From NCBI GenBank assembly GCA_035610365.1, contig CM069438.1, forward strand, positions 53,564,837 through 53,628,836: DNA of 64,000 nt, read 5' to 3'. The notes under the pieces are model-generated. The model was not told where the DNA came from and searched no databases. It saw only the letters and a list, made by a program, of their open reading frames with translations. Positions 44,001-54,059 of this stretch are shown one piece after another (position 1 is the stretch's first letter; each line of letters begins with the position of its first letter). A program made the position numbers and the translations under genes. Origin of the DNA: Aquatica leii (lineage: Eukaryota; Arthropoda; Insecta; Coleoptera; Lampyridae).

Positions 44001-47000
44001 AGAAGTATTGCAGAAATTTCAGATAATTTTAAGAAATTTTCCAAGGTTCTATACTGTATCTATAAGTAGATCTTACGTTTTAGATTAAAACGATAAGGAT
44101 TAGAGCATAGATAGTTTGCATCAAGTTTAGACACTTTTTGAATTAAAATTTAATGGGAACTTAATTTTTTTAGACACAAAAGTCCAAAAATGCACTAATT
44201 GGAGTTAAAAAAAAAGTAGAAAGTGCAAAAATTTGTCAGAAGTATTGCAGAAATAGTTCAGATAATTTTAAGAAAGTTGAAAGGTTCTAACTGTATCTAT
44301 AATTAGATCTCACGTTTTAGATTAAAATTGGATATGGATTAGAGCTTAGACAGTTTGCATCCAGTTTAGAGACTTTTTGAATTAAAATTTAATGGGAACT
44401 TAATTTTTTTAGATCCAAAAGTCTAAAAATTCACTTAGTGGAGTTAAAAAGATAAGTAGAAAACGCAAAAATTTGTCAGAAAAATTGCAGATGTTATAGA
44501 TAATTCTTAAAAACTGCGGAAAGTTCTGTACTGTATCTATAATTAGATCTCACGTTTTAGATTAAAGTTAGATAAAAATCAGAACTTAGACAGTTTGCAT
44601 CAAGTTTAGACACTTTTTAGATTAAAATTTAATGGGAACCTAATTTTTTTTAGACTCAAAAGTTTAAAAATTTACTTATTGGAGTTAAAAAAGTAAGTAA
44701 AAAATGCAGAAATTTGCCAGAAGTATTGCAAAAATTTCAGATAATTTTAAGAAATTTTCCAAGGTTCTATACTGTATCTATAAATAGATCTTACGTTTTA
44801 GATTAAAACTGGATAAGGATTAGAGCATAGATAGTTTGCATCAAGTTTAGACACTTTTCATATTAAAATTTAATGGGAACTTAATTTTTTTAGACTTAAA
44901 AGTTCAAAAATGCACTTATTGGAGTTAAAAAAAAAGTAGAAAGTGCAAAAATTTGTCAGAAGTATTGCAGAAATAGTTCAGATAATTTTAAGAAAGTTGA
45001 AAGGTTCTAACTGTATCTATAGTTAGATCTCACGTTTTAGATTAAAACTAGATAAGAATTAGAGCATAGATAGTTTGCATCCAGTTTAGACACTTTTTGA
45101 ATTAAAATTTAATGGGAGCTTAATTTTTTTAGATCCAAAAATCTAAAAATTCAATTATTGAAGTTAGAAAATTAAGTAACAAGCGCAAAAATTTATCAGA
45201 AGTATTGCAGAAATTTCAGAAATTTTTAAGAAATTTTGAAAGGTTCTATACTACATCTATAATTAGATCTTACGTTTTAGATTAAAGTTAGATAAAGATT
45301 AGAACTTAGACAGTTTGCATCAAGTTTAGACACTTTTTCAATTAAAATTTAATAAGAACTTAATCTTTTTAGACACGAAAGTCTAAAAATTCAATTATTG
45401 GAGTTAAAAGTAAGTAACAAAGGCAAAAATTTGTCAGAAGTATTGCAGATATTTCAGAAAATTTTAAGAAATTTTGAAAGGTTCTATACTGCATCTATAA
45501 TTAGATGTCACGTTTTAGATTAAAACTGGGTAAGAATTAAAGCTTAGACAGTTTGCATCAAGTTTAGACACTTTTTAGATTAAAATTTAATGGGAACCTA
45601 ATTTTTTTAGACTCAAAAGTTTAAAAATTTACTTATTGGAGTTAAAAAAGTAAGTAAAAAATGCAGAAATTTGCCAGAAGTATTGCAAAAATTTAAGATA
45701 ATTTTAAGAAATTTTCCAAGGTTCTATACTGTATCTATAAATAGATCTTACGTTTTAGATTAAAACTGGATAAGGATTAGAGCATAGATAGTTTGCATCA
45801 AGTTTAGACACTTTTTGAATTAAAATTTAATGGGAACTTAATTTTTTTAGACACAAAAGTCCAAAAATGCACTAATTGGAGTTAAAAAAAAAGTAGAAAG
45901 TGCAAAAATTTGTCAGAAGTATTGCAGAAACAGTTCAGAAATTTTTAAGAAATTTTGAAAGGTTCTATACTGCATCTATAATTAGATCTTACGTTTTAGA
46001 TTAAAATTAGATAAGGACTAGAGCTTAGACAGTTTGCATCAAGTTGAGACACTTTTTACATTAAAATTTAATGGGAACTTAATTTTTTTCGATCCAAAAG
46101 TCTAAAAATTGACTTATTAGAGTTAAAAACGTAAGTAGAAAACGCAAAAATTTGTCAGAAAAATTGCAGATGTTATAGATAATTCTTAAGAATTGTGGAA
46201 AGTTCTGTACTGTATCTATAATTAGATCTCACGTTTTAGATTAAAGTTAGATAAAAATCAGAACTTAAACAGTTTGCATCAAGTTTAGACACTTTTCATA
46301 TTAAAATTTAATAGGAACTTAATTTTTTTAAACTTAAAATTCCAAAAATGCACTAATTGGAGTTAAAAAAAAAAGTAGAAAGTGAAAAAATTTGTCAGAA
46401 AAATTGCAGAAATAGTTCAGATAATTTTAAGAAAGTTGAAAGGTTCTAACTGTATCTATAGTTAGATCTCACGTTTTAGATTAAAACTGGATAAGGATTA
46501 GAGCATAGATTGTTTGCATCAAGTTTAGACACTTTTTGAATTAAAATTTAATGGGAACTTTTTTTTTAGACACAAAAGTCCAAAAATTCAATTATTGCAG
46601 TTGGAAAATTAAGTAACAAGCGCAAAAACTTATCAGAAGTATTGCAGAAATTTCAGAAATTTTTAAGAAATTTTGAAAGGTTCTATACTACATCTATAAT
46701 TAGATCTTACGTTTTAGATTAAAATTGGATAAGGATTAGAGTTTAGAAAGTTTGTATCAAATTTAGTCACTTTTTAAATTAACATTTAATCGGAACTTAA
46801 TTTTTTAGACTCAAAACTTCAAAAATTTACTTATTGGAGTAAAAAAAGTAAGTAGAAAGTGCAAAAACTTGTCAGAGGTATTGCGAATATTTCAGATAAT
46901 TTTAAGAAATTTTGGAAGGTTCTATACTGTATCTATAATTAGACCTCACGTTTTAGATTAAAACTGGATAAGTATTAGAGCATAGATAGTTTGCATCAAG

Positions 47001-47190
47001 TTTAGACACTTATCATATTAAAATTTAATAGGAACTAAATTTTTTTAGACTTGAAAGTCCAAAAATGCACTTATTGGAGATAAAAAAAAGTCAAAAGTCC
47101 AAAAATTCACTTGGGAGTTAAAAAAGTAAGTAAAAAGTGCAAAAATTTGTCAATAGTATTGCAGATATTTCAGATCTGCAATACTATTTA
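41050..47190 (-). repeat. Satellite A, block 2, inverted, about 240-bp units
   Basis: About 26 units. On the + strand the mark is GTTTGCATCAAGTTTAGACA, the complement of block 1's CTTGATGCAAAC word. Other shared words, read on the minus strand, are CTCCAATAAGTGAATTTTT, CTTTCTACTT and TCTAAAACGTGAGATC. So both blocks are one family in opposite orientation. Units fall into clear subtypes, for example GCAGATGTTATAGATAATTC versus GCAGAAATAGTTCAGATAAT, that recur in a fixed order. Block 2 is more uniform than block 1. The short + strand frame at 41054-41269 is chance. Confidence 0.95.
47152..47188. repeat. 15-bp perfect inverted repeat ending satellite A block 2
   Basis: Arms 47152-47166 (AATAGTATTGCAGAT) and 47174-47188 (its exact complement) are separated by ATTTCAG. 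The left arm is satellite sequence (TTGCAGATATTTCAGAT). Satellite similarity stops at the right arm, so the array ends in a small fold-back. Confidence 0.9.
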
Positions 47191-48990
47191 CTCTTAACAA
47201 TTATCAGCAAAAATAATTATTAAAATCAGTCAAAAAAACCATATAAAAGAAAGAAAAAGTGTGACGTTCTCTGCAGAAAAGCCAGCAAGAAATCAGAAAC
47301 TTAGAAAAAAATCTTAAAAAAATCAAAGAAGCCTGTTCTGCTGATCTTGTTTTTCTTCCATTCCACTTGGTCTTTTCCAACTTCTTCTTTCAGGTGAGAT
47401 CTAATTTAACACTTTTTGGTCCATCTGCATTGCGATAACACTAAATTTATTGGCTTATTTTAATCTAAATGCCGTGAAGAAGAATAAGACAAAAAAGATC
47501 ATCTAAACTAATTCTTTTCTGCTGAAGATAATCTGCAAAGACAATATTAAAGGCAGGTTGCACAAAGCAAATCAAAAATGTAGCAAGTGATTATTTCTGA
47601 AATCAATTGTTACATCACGAATAAACGTGGTTTCATTGGCTATGTAGCAATTGTTTTGAAAAATAATCAGTTGTTACATTTTTGATTTGCTTTGTGCAAC
47701 CCGCCTTAAGACTTGTGTAATCGATTAAAAAAATCGAAATTTGTAGTGTCTGGATATCTTAGAGATATTGTGTGAAATAACCAAAATACCTATGTAGAGA
47801 AATAGTCTACAAAAATGCTTCTTTCATTTTTCTTAGTCTTTCCCAATGTATTAAGCATAACATCTAATTTGTATTGAGAGCCAGAAGTCATGTTCTTCAA
47901 AAACTACTAGAAGAAAGAATACGAACGATAAATTTCCTTTAAAAAAGTAAAGATAAAAACAATGTATAAAAACTGTGTTTCTTTAAAGATAAACATCAAC
48001 GTGTTAAAGTAGTATAAAGAAAAATAAATATCTAAAATTATTCATGACAAAATAAAAAAGGAAATGCCAACGATCAAAAATATAACAAAAACCCTTGTAA
48101 CGCGTTGAACATTTTAGATATTGGACGTTATAATACGTTTGCAGATTTGTGTGAATACTTGACTTAAAAAATTTACGTTTTAGGTTTTCTGAAACAAACG
48201 CATTTGTAGTCAAAAAAACAATCAAAATAAAAAAAAAATTTAACAACTAAAGAAAAACAATTATAAAAAATTTGTGCTAATATTTTAACGTACAATTTTA
48301 CAATCAATAAACCCGATTTTCATTATTAAAAAAGTGTTTATTTATCAGGGCGAATCCTTTAACAGAAACCGACGACCGTATAGTTTAAAAATAATACATT
48401 TCCGCTCTAAAAAAATTCACCGTGTTATTAAATTAACCAATTTAGTGGGTTGAACAAAAATTGATTTCTTACCTAACTTATAAATCGGTTTAAAAATTTT
48501 TTTTAAATATCAACATCATCATTTATACAACAAAGTGAGATTTAAAGTAAAACTTATAAAGTAAAATAATAGTAAGACAAGTAGGATAAAACAAAAAAAA
48601 ATGAAAAAAAAATAGAAAGAAAAGAACAAAGTATAAATAAGAAATAAAAGAACAAAAAATTATAGAAGGCACAATCAAGTTCAAAGAAATATAAAAAAAG
48701 GTACATAAGAAAAGATAAAAAAACTAAGACGAGAAGAAGTAAAGGTTTAAAATAACTATGTAACCAAAGACATAAAAATACAAAAACAAAAAAAAAAATA
48801 TCAAAAATACGAAAACTTTGTGAAAGACATGCTTAAGAAAAATTTGGGGACGTCAATAATATGCTGTAACTTCATTTTTATACGCATTTTGTGAACTTTT
48901 TTAAAGTGTACATTTTGAAATTTCTTCAAATATTTTTGGTGATTAGTTACGTTTGCCTTGGTGATAAATAATAAACAAATTTTAAAAAAT
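47190..48990. other. Unassigned AT-rich DNA containing one MITE
   Basis: Besides the MITE at 47551-47706 I see only AT-rich sequence with an A-rich run at 48590-48800. Minus-strand frames at 48004-48246 and 48801-48995 lack motifs. Confidence 0.4.
47551..47706. mobile_element. PIF/Harbinger-like MITE, 156 bp
   Basis: The ends are inverted copies for about 50 bases with only a few mismatches: AGGCAGGTTGCACAAAGC at the left, and at the right the complement of AGGCGGGTTGCACAAAGC. TAA flanks both sides (47548-47550 and 47707-47709), which fits the three-base TWA duplication of PIF/Harbinger elements. A reading as TTAA would suggest piggyBac but leaves the ends one base out of register. No coding capacity. 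Confidence 0.82.
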
Positions 48991-48991
48991 T

Positions 48992-49235
48992 GCAATATAA
49001 TAATTTCTGTACTAAATATTTTGCACTAATAAAATGTAACCGTATTTTAAAATACTCAAGATATAAATAATTTAATTATATAAATTAAATGCCGTTTTAA
49101 TGAAACTTTGAACAGAGTGTGTATTATTATAATTACCAATACTAGATGTATAGCAGATATAGAAATTTGTTCCTAACACAGAGGACGTTAACAAAATTTT
49201 ACATTGAATAAAACCGTTAGGGTTAAAACATATAT
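48992..49235 (+). repeat. Left copy of a direct repeat bracketing the BEL/Pao relic
   Basis: Shares with 54770-55040 the words GCAATATAAT, ACTAAATATTTTGCACTAAT, TATAAATTAAATGC and AAAATTTTACATTGAATAAA, in order. It lies left of the BEL gag remnant and its partner lies right of the protease remnant. That is what LTRs of one decayed element would look like. Not proven, since ends and primer-binding site are not identified. Confidence 0.6.
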
Positions 49236-49351
49236 TCACGGATAATTTATCAGTCCTTGGTGGCTGTATACATTTACAAAATTTGTGTTGTACGCATTTT
49301 GATTTATTTGTCACACGTCATCGGCAAGTACAGTTCTTTTTTGTATTTTAC

Positions 49352-49455
49352 GTTGCTTACAGCTTGTAAAATTGAATTTGTTGTTGCTTACATTATGTAA
49401 ACTTGCGTTTGTTGTTGCGTTTGTATTGTAAATTGCGTTTGTTGTTAAAGTCTTA
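49352..49455 (+). repeat. Short tandem repeat, about 30-bp period, three units
   Basis: TTTGTTGTTGC words at 49377, 49408 and 49438 (the last diverging to TTTGTTGTTAA) are spaced 31 and 30 bases and separated by variants of TTACATTATGTAAACTTGCG. Confidence 0.75.
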
Positions 49456-49649
49456 ATAATTGAAAAAATAGTTGGTTCAAGCACCATTTTCGTGTTTGTA
49501 TTTAATTGAATTTTTGTACCTATTGCCATTGCCCTATTCATTGTTCGTTCGTTAATTTATCGTCATAAAAAAGACCTTAGCTCTAGTAAATAAAACCTTG
49601 TTACGTTTAAACCAAATATTAGCTTCGATCTTTGTAATGTCGTTGCAGA

Positions 49650-50165
49650 GGTCAATGAATTTTTTTGGTTTTAGAAGCTATTCATCCATCGTTGAATACC
49701 AAAGTCGAAAGTCGTCCTTCGTCACCAACAAGCTCCGTTGGGTCAAAAGCACATCTGAATACAAATAGTCAAACAAATATACAGTTGCCGCATACTCGTC
49801 TTCCAAAATTTGATGGTTCCTTAAAAGATTTGCCTACTTTTTAAGACTTATTCACTACGTTGATACACGACAATAATTCGTTATCAAACAGAGAAATTTC
49901 CATAGCTTATTTCTACCTTGTCAAAAAAACTCAACTTTCGTTAAAACCTTGCCTCTATAGACAGACAATTATAAAACTGCATTTAAAACATTGATAGATC
50001 GTTACCAAAATAGTCGCGCTCTAACTTGATGCTATTTTTTACCTTGTTTAATGGGTTGCTTCAAAAATTCAACGATTCGAATTGAGTCATTCTCAAACTC
50101 AAGTTCCAACTTTTGAAATGCATAGACAGTTTCTTCACGATCAATGTCGCGCTTTAGAAACAAAT
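49650..50165 (+). pseudogene. BEL/Pao Gag remnant, N-terminal part
   Basis: A frame open from about 49662 reads a Ser/Pro/Thr-rich lead (SRPSSPTSSVGSK), then RLPKFDGSLKDLPTF. After a TAA it reads DLFTTLIHDNNSLSNREISI and AYFYLVKKTQ. A shift then gives IDRYQNSRAL. This is the hallmark order of BEL/Pao Gag: LPKFxGxxxxWPxFxDLFxxxIHxNxSLSxxEKxxYLxxxL and later LxxRYxNxRxL. Faint later Gag sequence (FQLLKCIDSFFTINVAL) runs to about 50165. There the homology stops at a block of foreign DNA; the Gag zinc-knuckle part resumes at about 54060. Gag would form the particle; this copy is dead. Confidence 0.8.
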
Positions 50166-51135
50166 TCGTTTAGTAATTAATAACTAATTACCTTTATTTG
50201 TCATAAAAATATTTTTTTAACAAAGAACTCGTATTTTTAAACTAAACATAAAATTATCCTACTACATAACAAATAAAATCCTAAATCTTCCACTGTTACC
50301 GCTTCCACTTCTCCAGACGATTCCTTCCCTACCTACGCTACCTCAGCCAATCAAAACCGTCGCCCTACTACCGCTACCACCTCTACAACACCCAAGGACA
50401 ATTAGAGGGTTTAAAAGAAGACTCCCGAGCTGAATTAATGACTCTCTCTTTTGAAGCAGAATCAAGTCACCTCGCTGACTAGCCGAGGAGACGTGAGCCG
50501 CAAAAGTCTACACTGCTTAATGGACATCTGAGACTGGGTGTTTAGCTCACGCTTCCTTCGCCTCCTCCGCCCCCGCTGTTACTACGTCGCCCCACAACGA
50601 TCGCATCGCCGCCCGCAACCAAGTCTACGTATCCGGCCGTAACCACTATCCGCGCCGCCGTTAGTCTGACCTGCGAAGCAGTAGTCCGCACGGGAACCGC
50701 CGTCCACGTCGCACGCCGCTTACAGCCGTGTTCGCACCTGAGGCCGCCGCTACCGTCGCAGTATGCGCTGTAGCAGTCGACCATCGCCCTCCTTCGCTGC
50801 AACTCCGAGCCCACAAACAGCCGCGCCACGCCGCCCGCCATGGTCCCGTTACGACGCCACCACTGTCTGCCGTTGTTGGTGGCCCATCGCTCAACACCGG
50901 ATGTAGTGACAGTGACCAAGTTAGATACGACATTTATATTGTATAGTTAGCTTTAGTTTATTTATTGTAAATAGTGTACTGTAATATATTATCATTCCCC
51001 CAATAATCATCTTCATCACCTACGACCCGCCACTGGACCGTCGCTGACCGCAGCTTACCGCAAGTCAACATTTTTCTCCCCCGATAACACCACCACTAAC
51101 CAATTCTCTATATACAAATACATCCCAATATCCAT
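50166..51135. other. GC-rich block of unknown origin inside the BEL relic
   Basis: 50280-50930 is far richer in G and C and in CpG than anything else in the window. It is low in complexity on both strands (Gly/Val/Arg-rich minus frame at 50542-50919; Ala/Pro/Thr/Arg-rich + frames), so I call no gene. A + strand stretch near 50400-50480 reads GLKEDSRAELMTLSFEAESS before a stop. 50940-51000 is AT-rich with several TTTATT words, then CCCCCAATAATCATC, which might be an LTR edge. It lies between BEL gag and LINE copy 2, so it is an insertion or part of one. Confidence 0.4.
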
Positions 51136-51149
51136 GTTTACACTACTTT

Positions 51150-51775
51150 CAAACATCTTCTCCTTTTTAATAACTCTTCCATCCATCCCACTCCGTCTCC
51201 CCCTTCTTCCAAAATCTCAAACCTTCCTCTCTCCTCTTCTCTTAGTTCTATGCATTCCTTTAACATGCGCTCTATATTTTCCCACATAGTCTACATCTTC
51301 TATCTTTATCTTCCTTCCAATACTTATTCTCTTGCTCTTCATTCCCGCATCTAAATCTTGCTATCATTCTTTTTAATCTCAAGCTTTTTTGGACCTTTAT
51401 GTACGTTGAAATATTGTCTATCACTATTTTTGTATATATCTCATTGTATTTCCCCTCCCTTATTCTTGCTCATATCTACCGCTTCCTTCTTGTTCATAAT
51501 TAATTTTTCCATTCTTCACCTCTCTCCAGCAGATTTGAGGCAATTTATATTCTTCTCTTTCTTTCAATTGTTTTTCACACATTGCTCTCTTTCCCGCTTG
51601 TACTCTTATCTTTTCTAACTTCATTTCCTTCTCTACTATGTACCCTGGCGTCTGCCTTTCTAATCCTAACCTCCATTTCCAGTATTTTTCTTGTACTTTC
51701 TCCAACTCCTCCCATTTCTTCCAACCCCATATTTCCGTCGCGTACATCATCACACTCAATTAATATGTTAAACAA
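51150..51775 (-). pseudogene. LINE copy 2: C-terminal region
   Basis: 51460-51759 reads MSVMMYATEIWGWKKWEELE, then KVQEKYWKWRLGLERQTPGY and IVEKEMKLEKIRVQAGKRAM. This is the segment after the LINE thumb (YGxEIWGW.....LE..Q..Y.RW.LGL...TP.Y). Lower down, MIARFRCGNEEQENKYWKED and RRCRLCGKI give the zinc-like Cys motif (about 51290-51370), followed by MDGRVIKKEK to about 51190. Copy 1 matches at 2839-3105. The His and last Cys of the motif are lost to a stop. Function in the family is not established. Confidence 0.75.
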
Positions 51776-52049
51776 CCATCTTTTTGCTTCTATTTGCTTC
51801 TTAAACCCCCTCTCCCCTCTCCTATACCCAGACCCGACCTACTATTCTATTACGTTTCTTCGCCAACCACTTTATAGAAGCCTCATCTTTATTGACGTAT
51901 CTTATTCGATAACCCAAATAAGCCTCTTCATTTACACTTTCTATTACCTTGTCTCTCCACTTCCACTTCACTCTTTTTTTACCCCTCCCCCATTCCTTTT
52001 TGAAACACCACTATCTTTGTTTTTCCCACATTTACACTTAAACATTTTT

Positions 52050-52911
52050 ATTCCAAATACTTTTTTACTGTTTTTATCATCTCCTTCATTTCTCTTTCTC
52101 TCTTCGCTATAATCACTATGTTATCTGCATACGCTAAAACCCACATTTTTAACCCCCTCCATTACTATTCCTTCACTCTGTTGCCCCATCAACTGTTTCT
52201 CTAAATCCTCTAAATATACAGCAAATAAACTAGGACTAAGTGGAAACCCCTGCCTTAACCCTTTATTTGTCCAAAATGCTGAACTTAACTTTCGATCTAT
52301 TCTTACTTTGCACTTTGTCTCATTATATATTTCTCTATATTCCTTACTAGTTCTTCCTCTATCTGTTTCTTTCTTAATGTATTCCATAATTTACTTCTAT
52401 TGGCATTATCAAACGCTGCTTTTATATCCAAAAATAACGCAAAAACTTCACCTATCTTCACTTCTAATTCTTTGTTTACTATCTGTTTCAATATATATTT
52501 TCCTTCTCGCTCTTCTAAATCCTGTTTGCCAGTCTGGTAAGGTCTTTTTTCCCCCATTTCTCTTTGGAGTCTTTTTTACAAAATTATCATATAAAGCTGA
52601 TATCCCACATTTGCCACACTTATACCTCTATAGTTTTTTATCTCACTTCTGTTTCCTCCTTTGTAAACTAGGCATATTATTGCTTCTCTTCAATCATCCA
52701 AAAACCCTTCACCTGACCATATCTTATTTAAAAGTTTCCCTATTCTTTCTTTCGTTCTCTCTCTTGTTCTCCTTGCGTTCCATCCGTCCCTTCTGCCTTG
52801 CTTTTTTATTTTTCTTATTTCTTCTTCTATTTCTTCTTTCTGTATAACCGTTCTGCTTCCTTCTCTTGTTATCCTTTCTATTTTAAATTCACCATTCCTC
52901 TCTTCTTCCAC
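52050..52911 (-). pseudogene. LINE copy 2: reverse transcriptase, broken
   Basis: Minus strand: KEEIEEEIRKIKKQGRRDGW and IGKLLNKIWSGEGF (52690-52911, finger region, with a local shift at the KAxGxDGI motif). Then, after damage, NKELEVKIGEVFALFLDIKA followed by AFDNANRSKLWNTL (52303-52557), motif A with Asp intact. NKGLRQGFPLSPSLFAVYLE and DLEKQL (52190-52290) form motif B with Cys changed to Phe. Then LAYADNIVIIAKREREMKEM, where YADD has become YADN (52120-52131), and VNVGKTKIVVFQKG. Three or more frame changes occur. The Asp-to-Asn change in the catalytic pair would by itself abolish activity; copy 1 retains YADD but has lost the motif A Asp. Confidence 0.83.
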
Positions 52912-52974
52912 CTCTAAGACCTTTACGCAATGTTCTGTTCATTTTTGTAATTTGTATCCCCCTTTTTACCCAAT

Positions 52975-53700
52975 TTATCTTTTCTTATTCAAAAAGCTCC
53001 ATATGTCTCCTTCATTTTCTAACATATTTATTTGATCCTCTAACTCTTTTCTATATTCCGCTTTTCTCTTACAACACTCTTTTCTATATTGTGATCTTAA
53101 TCGTTTATATTCTTGAATATCAATTTTTCCCTTCTTCCACTTTCTCTTACCTCTTCCTACCTCCTTCCTGGCTTCCCTGCATTCCTTATTCCACTTCCTT
53201 TTTTCTTTACACTCCTTTATGTTTTTTTTCTTGTATCTTTTCCTTTCTACTGCTTTATCCATATTATCGATCAGTTCTTTCACTCCTTTCTCCATCGATT
53301 GTTCCTCCTCTAATTTTTTCCTATAAACGTAAATATTTTCATCCATCCATACCTTTTTCAAACTGTGTTTAAATTTTTTTTCTCTCTTCCCAACTTTTAG
53401 CTTTACTTCTAATGGCCGATGATCTGAATCAACCTCTTTCTCTGTTTTAAAACTTACTATTTCTTCCAAAACCTCCCCACTAACCATTAAAAATCTATTA
53501 TATCCCCTTTCGCCTATATATGTATTTTCTTCTCTATCCCCTTCCTCCATATTTCCGTTGAGTATAGTGTACCCTTTTCCCTCATATAACTCCAATAGCT
53601 TTCTACTTTGTTTGTTTAACGTCTTATCCATCGTTACGCTTTTTATTTTCTCCCCATTCACTATCATTCTCGCGTTAAAATCCCCTCCTATTATTTATTT
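52975..53700 (-). pseudogene. LINE copy 2: APE endonuclease C-terminal half and linker
   Basis: Just above 53667 the minus strand reads IIGGDFNAR after a TAA. A 230-codon open frame follows (53667-52975): GYTILNGNMEEGDREENTY, then EVDSDHRPLEVKLKVGK with the SDH motif of APE-type endonucleases, and then a very Lys/Glu/Arg-rich linker (KKNIKECKEKRKWNKECREA) ending LENEGDIWSFLNKKR. The N-terminal half with WNVAG and ETW motifs is absent, because sequence from the coiled-coil part leads almost directly to GGDFNAR. So about 100 residues are deleted. A Y-N-R-F-L stretch replaces the usual SxIDYV near GERGYNRFL. This is the longest open frame in the window. Confidence 0.8.
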
Positions 53701-53739
53701 TACTCTCTCCTCTTCTCCTCTGCCTCAACCCATAATATC

Positions 53740-54040
53740 ATAAACTCTATTTGTTTTTTTTCCTTTAGTTTTCTTCCTTCCATCCTTACATTTTTTAGTA
53801 CTTCTTTTTCCACTGGGGTCATATCTTCATTTATAAATATCCTTGTTGCTCTTAGCCTTCGTTTTTTTTTAATGCTTCTAGCTTATCTTCTATGGAATCC
53901 AATTTTACTAGTATTAATTCACTCACTGTTTTAATTGCGTCTCGTATACCTTTTTCCACTCCCAATTCTTTTTTAAACAAGTTATCCACTTGCTTTTTAC
54001 GTTCTTCTTTTCCCTCTTGGTCTTCCATCCCTTTTCGTTT
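53740..54040 (-). pseudogene. LINE copy 2: N-terminal coiled-coil protein part
   Basis: From about 54030 the minus strand is open: KRKGMEDQEGKEERKKQVDN, then LFKKELGVEKGIRDAIKTVS and ELILVKLDSIEDKLEALKK. The heptad pattern of Leu, Ile and Val between charged residues predicts a coiled coil. After one frame change it reads LRATRIFINEDMTPVEKEVL and KNVRMEGRKLKEK, matching the RIYINHDS part of copy 1. ATG at about 54027 (MEDQ) is a candidate start, but the open frame extends above it. The likely role is the RNA-binding partner protein or domain of the LINE. No zinc knuckle seen. Confidence 0.62.
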
Positions 54041-54059
54041 AGTAGTAGTTAATCAAATT

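Larger units (their letters stand above)
51140..54048 (-). mobile_element. Degraded purine-rich LINE, copy 2, inserted in the BEL relic
   Basis: Same family and orientation as the LINE at 2800-6350, again with an almost pure C/T + strand. In reading order: a coiled-coil N-terminal part (about 54030 to 53780), the C-terminal half of an APE endonuclease and linker (53700-52975), reverse transcriptase (52911-52050) and C-terminal region (51775-51150). BEL gag sequence is interrupted on its left at about 50165 and resumes on its right at about 54060, so this LINE entered a BEL element. Target duplications were not resolved. Confidence 0.85.

Noticed and set aside
50175..50200. Small palindrome GTAATTA...TAATTAC as a possible transposon end
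   Set aside because: Seven-base arms in AT-rich DNA are expected by chance, and no partner end was found.
50542..50919. 125-codon Gly/Val/Arg-rich minus-strand frame in the GC-rich block
   Set aside because: Low complexity, overlapping open frames on both strands and no motif. GC-rich DNA gives few stops by chance.
51358..52847. Similar Leu/Phe/Ser-rich + strand frames (51582-52112, 52308-52847) that look like multi-pass membrane proteins
   Set aside because: Same cause: they are shadows of LINE copy 2 on the minus strand.
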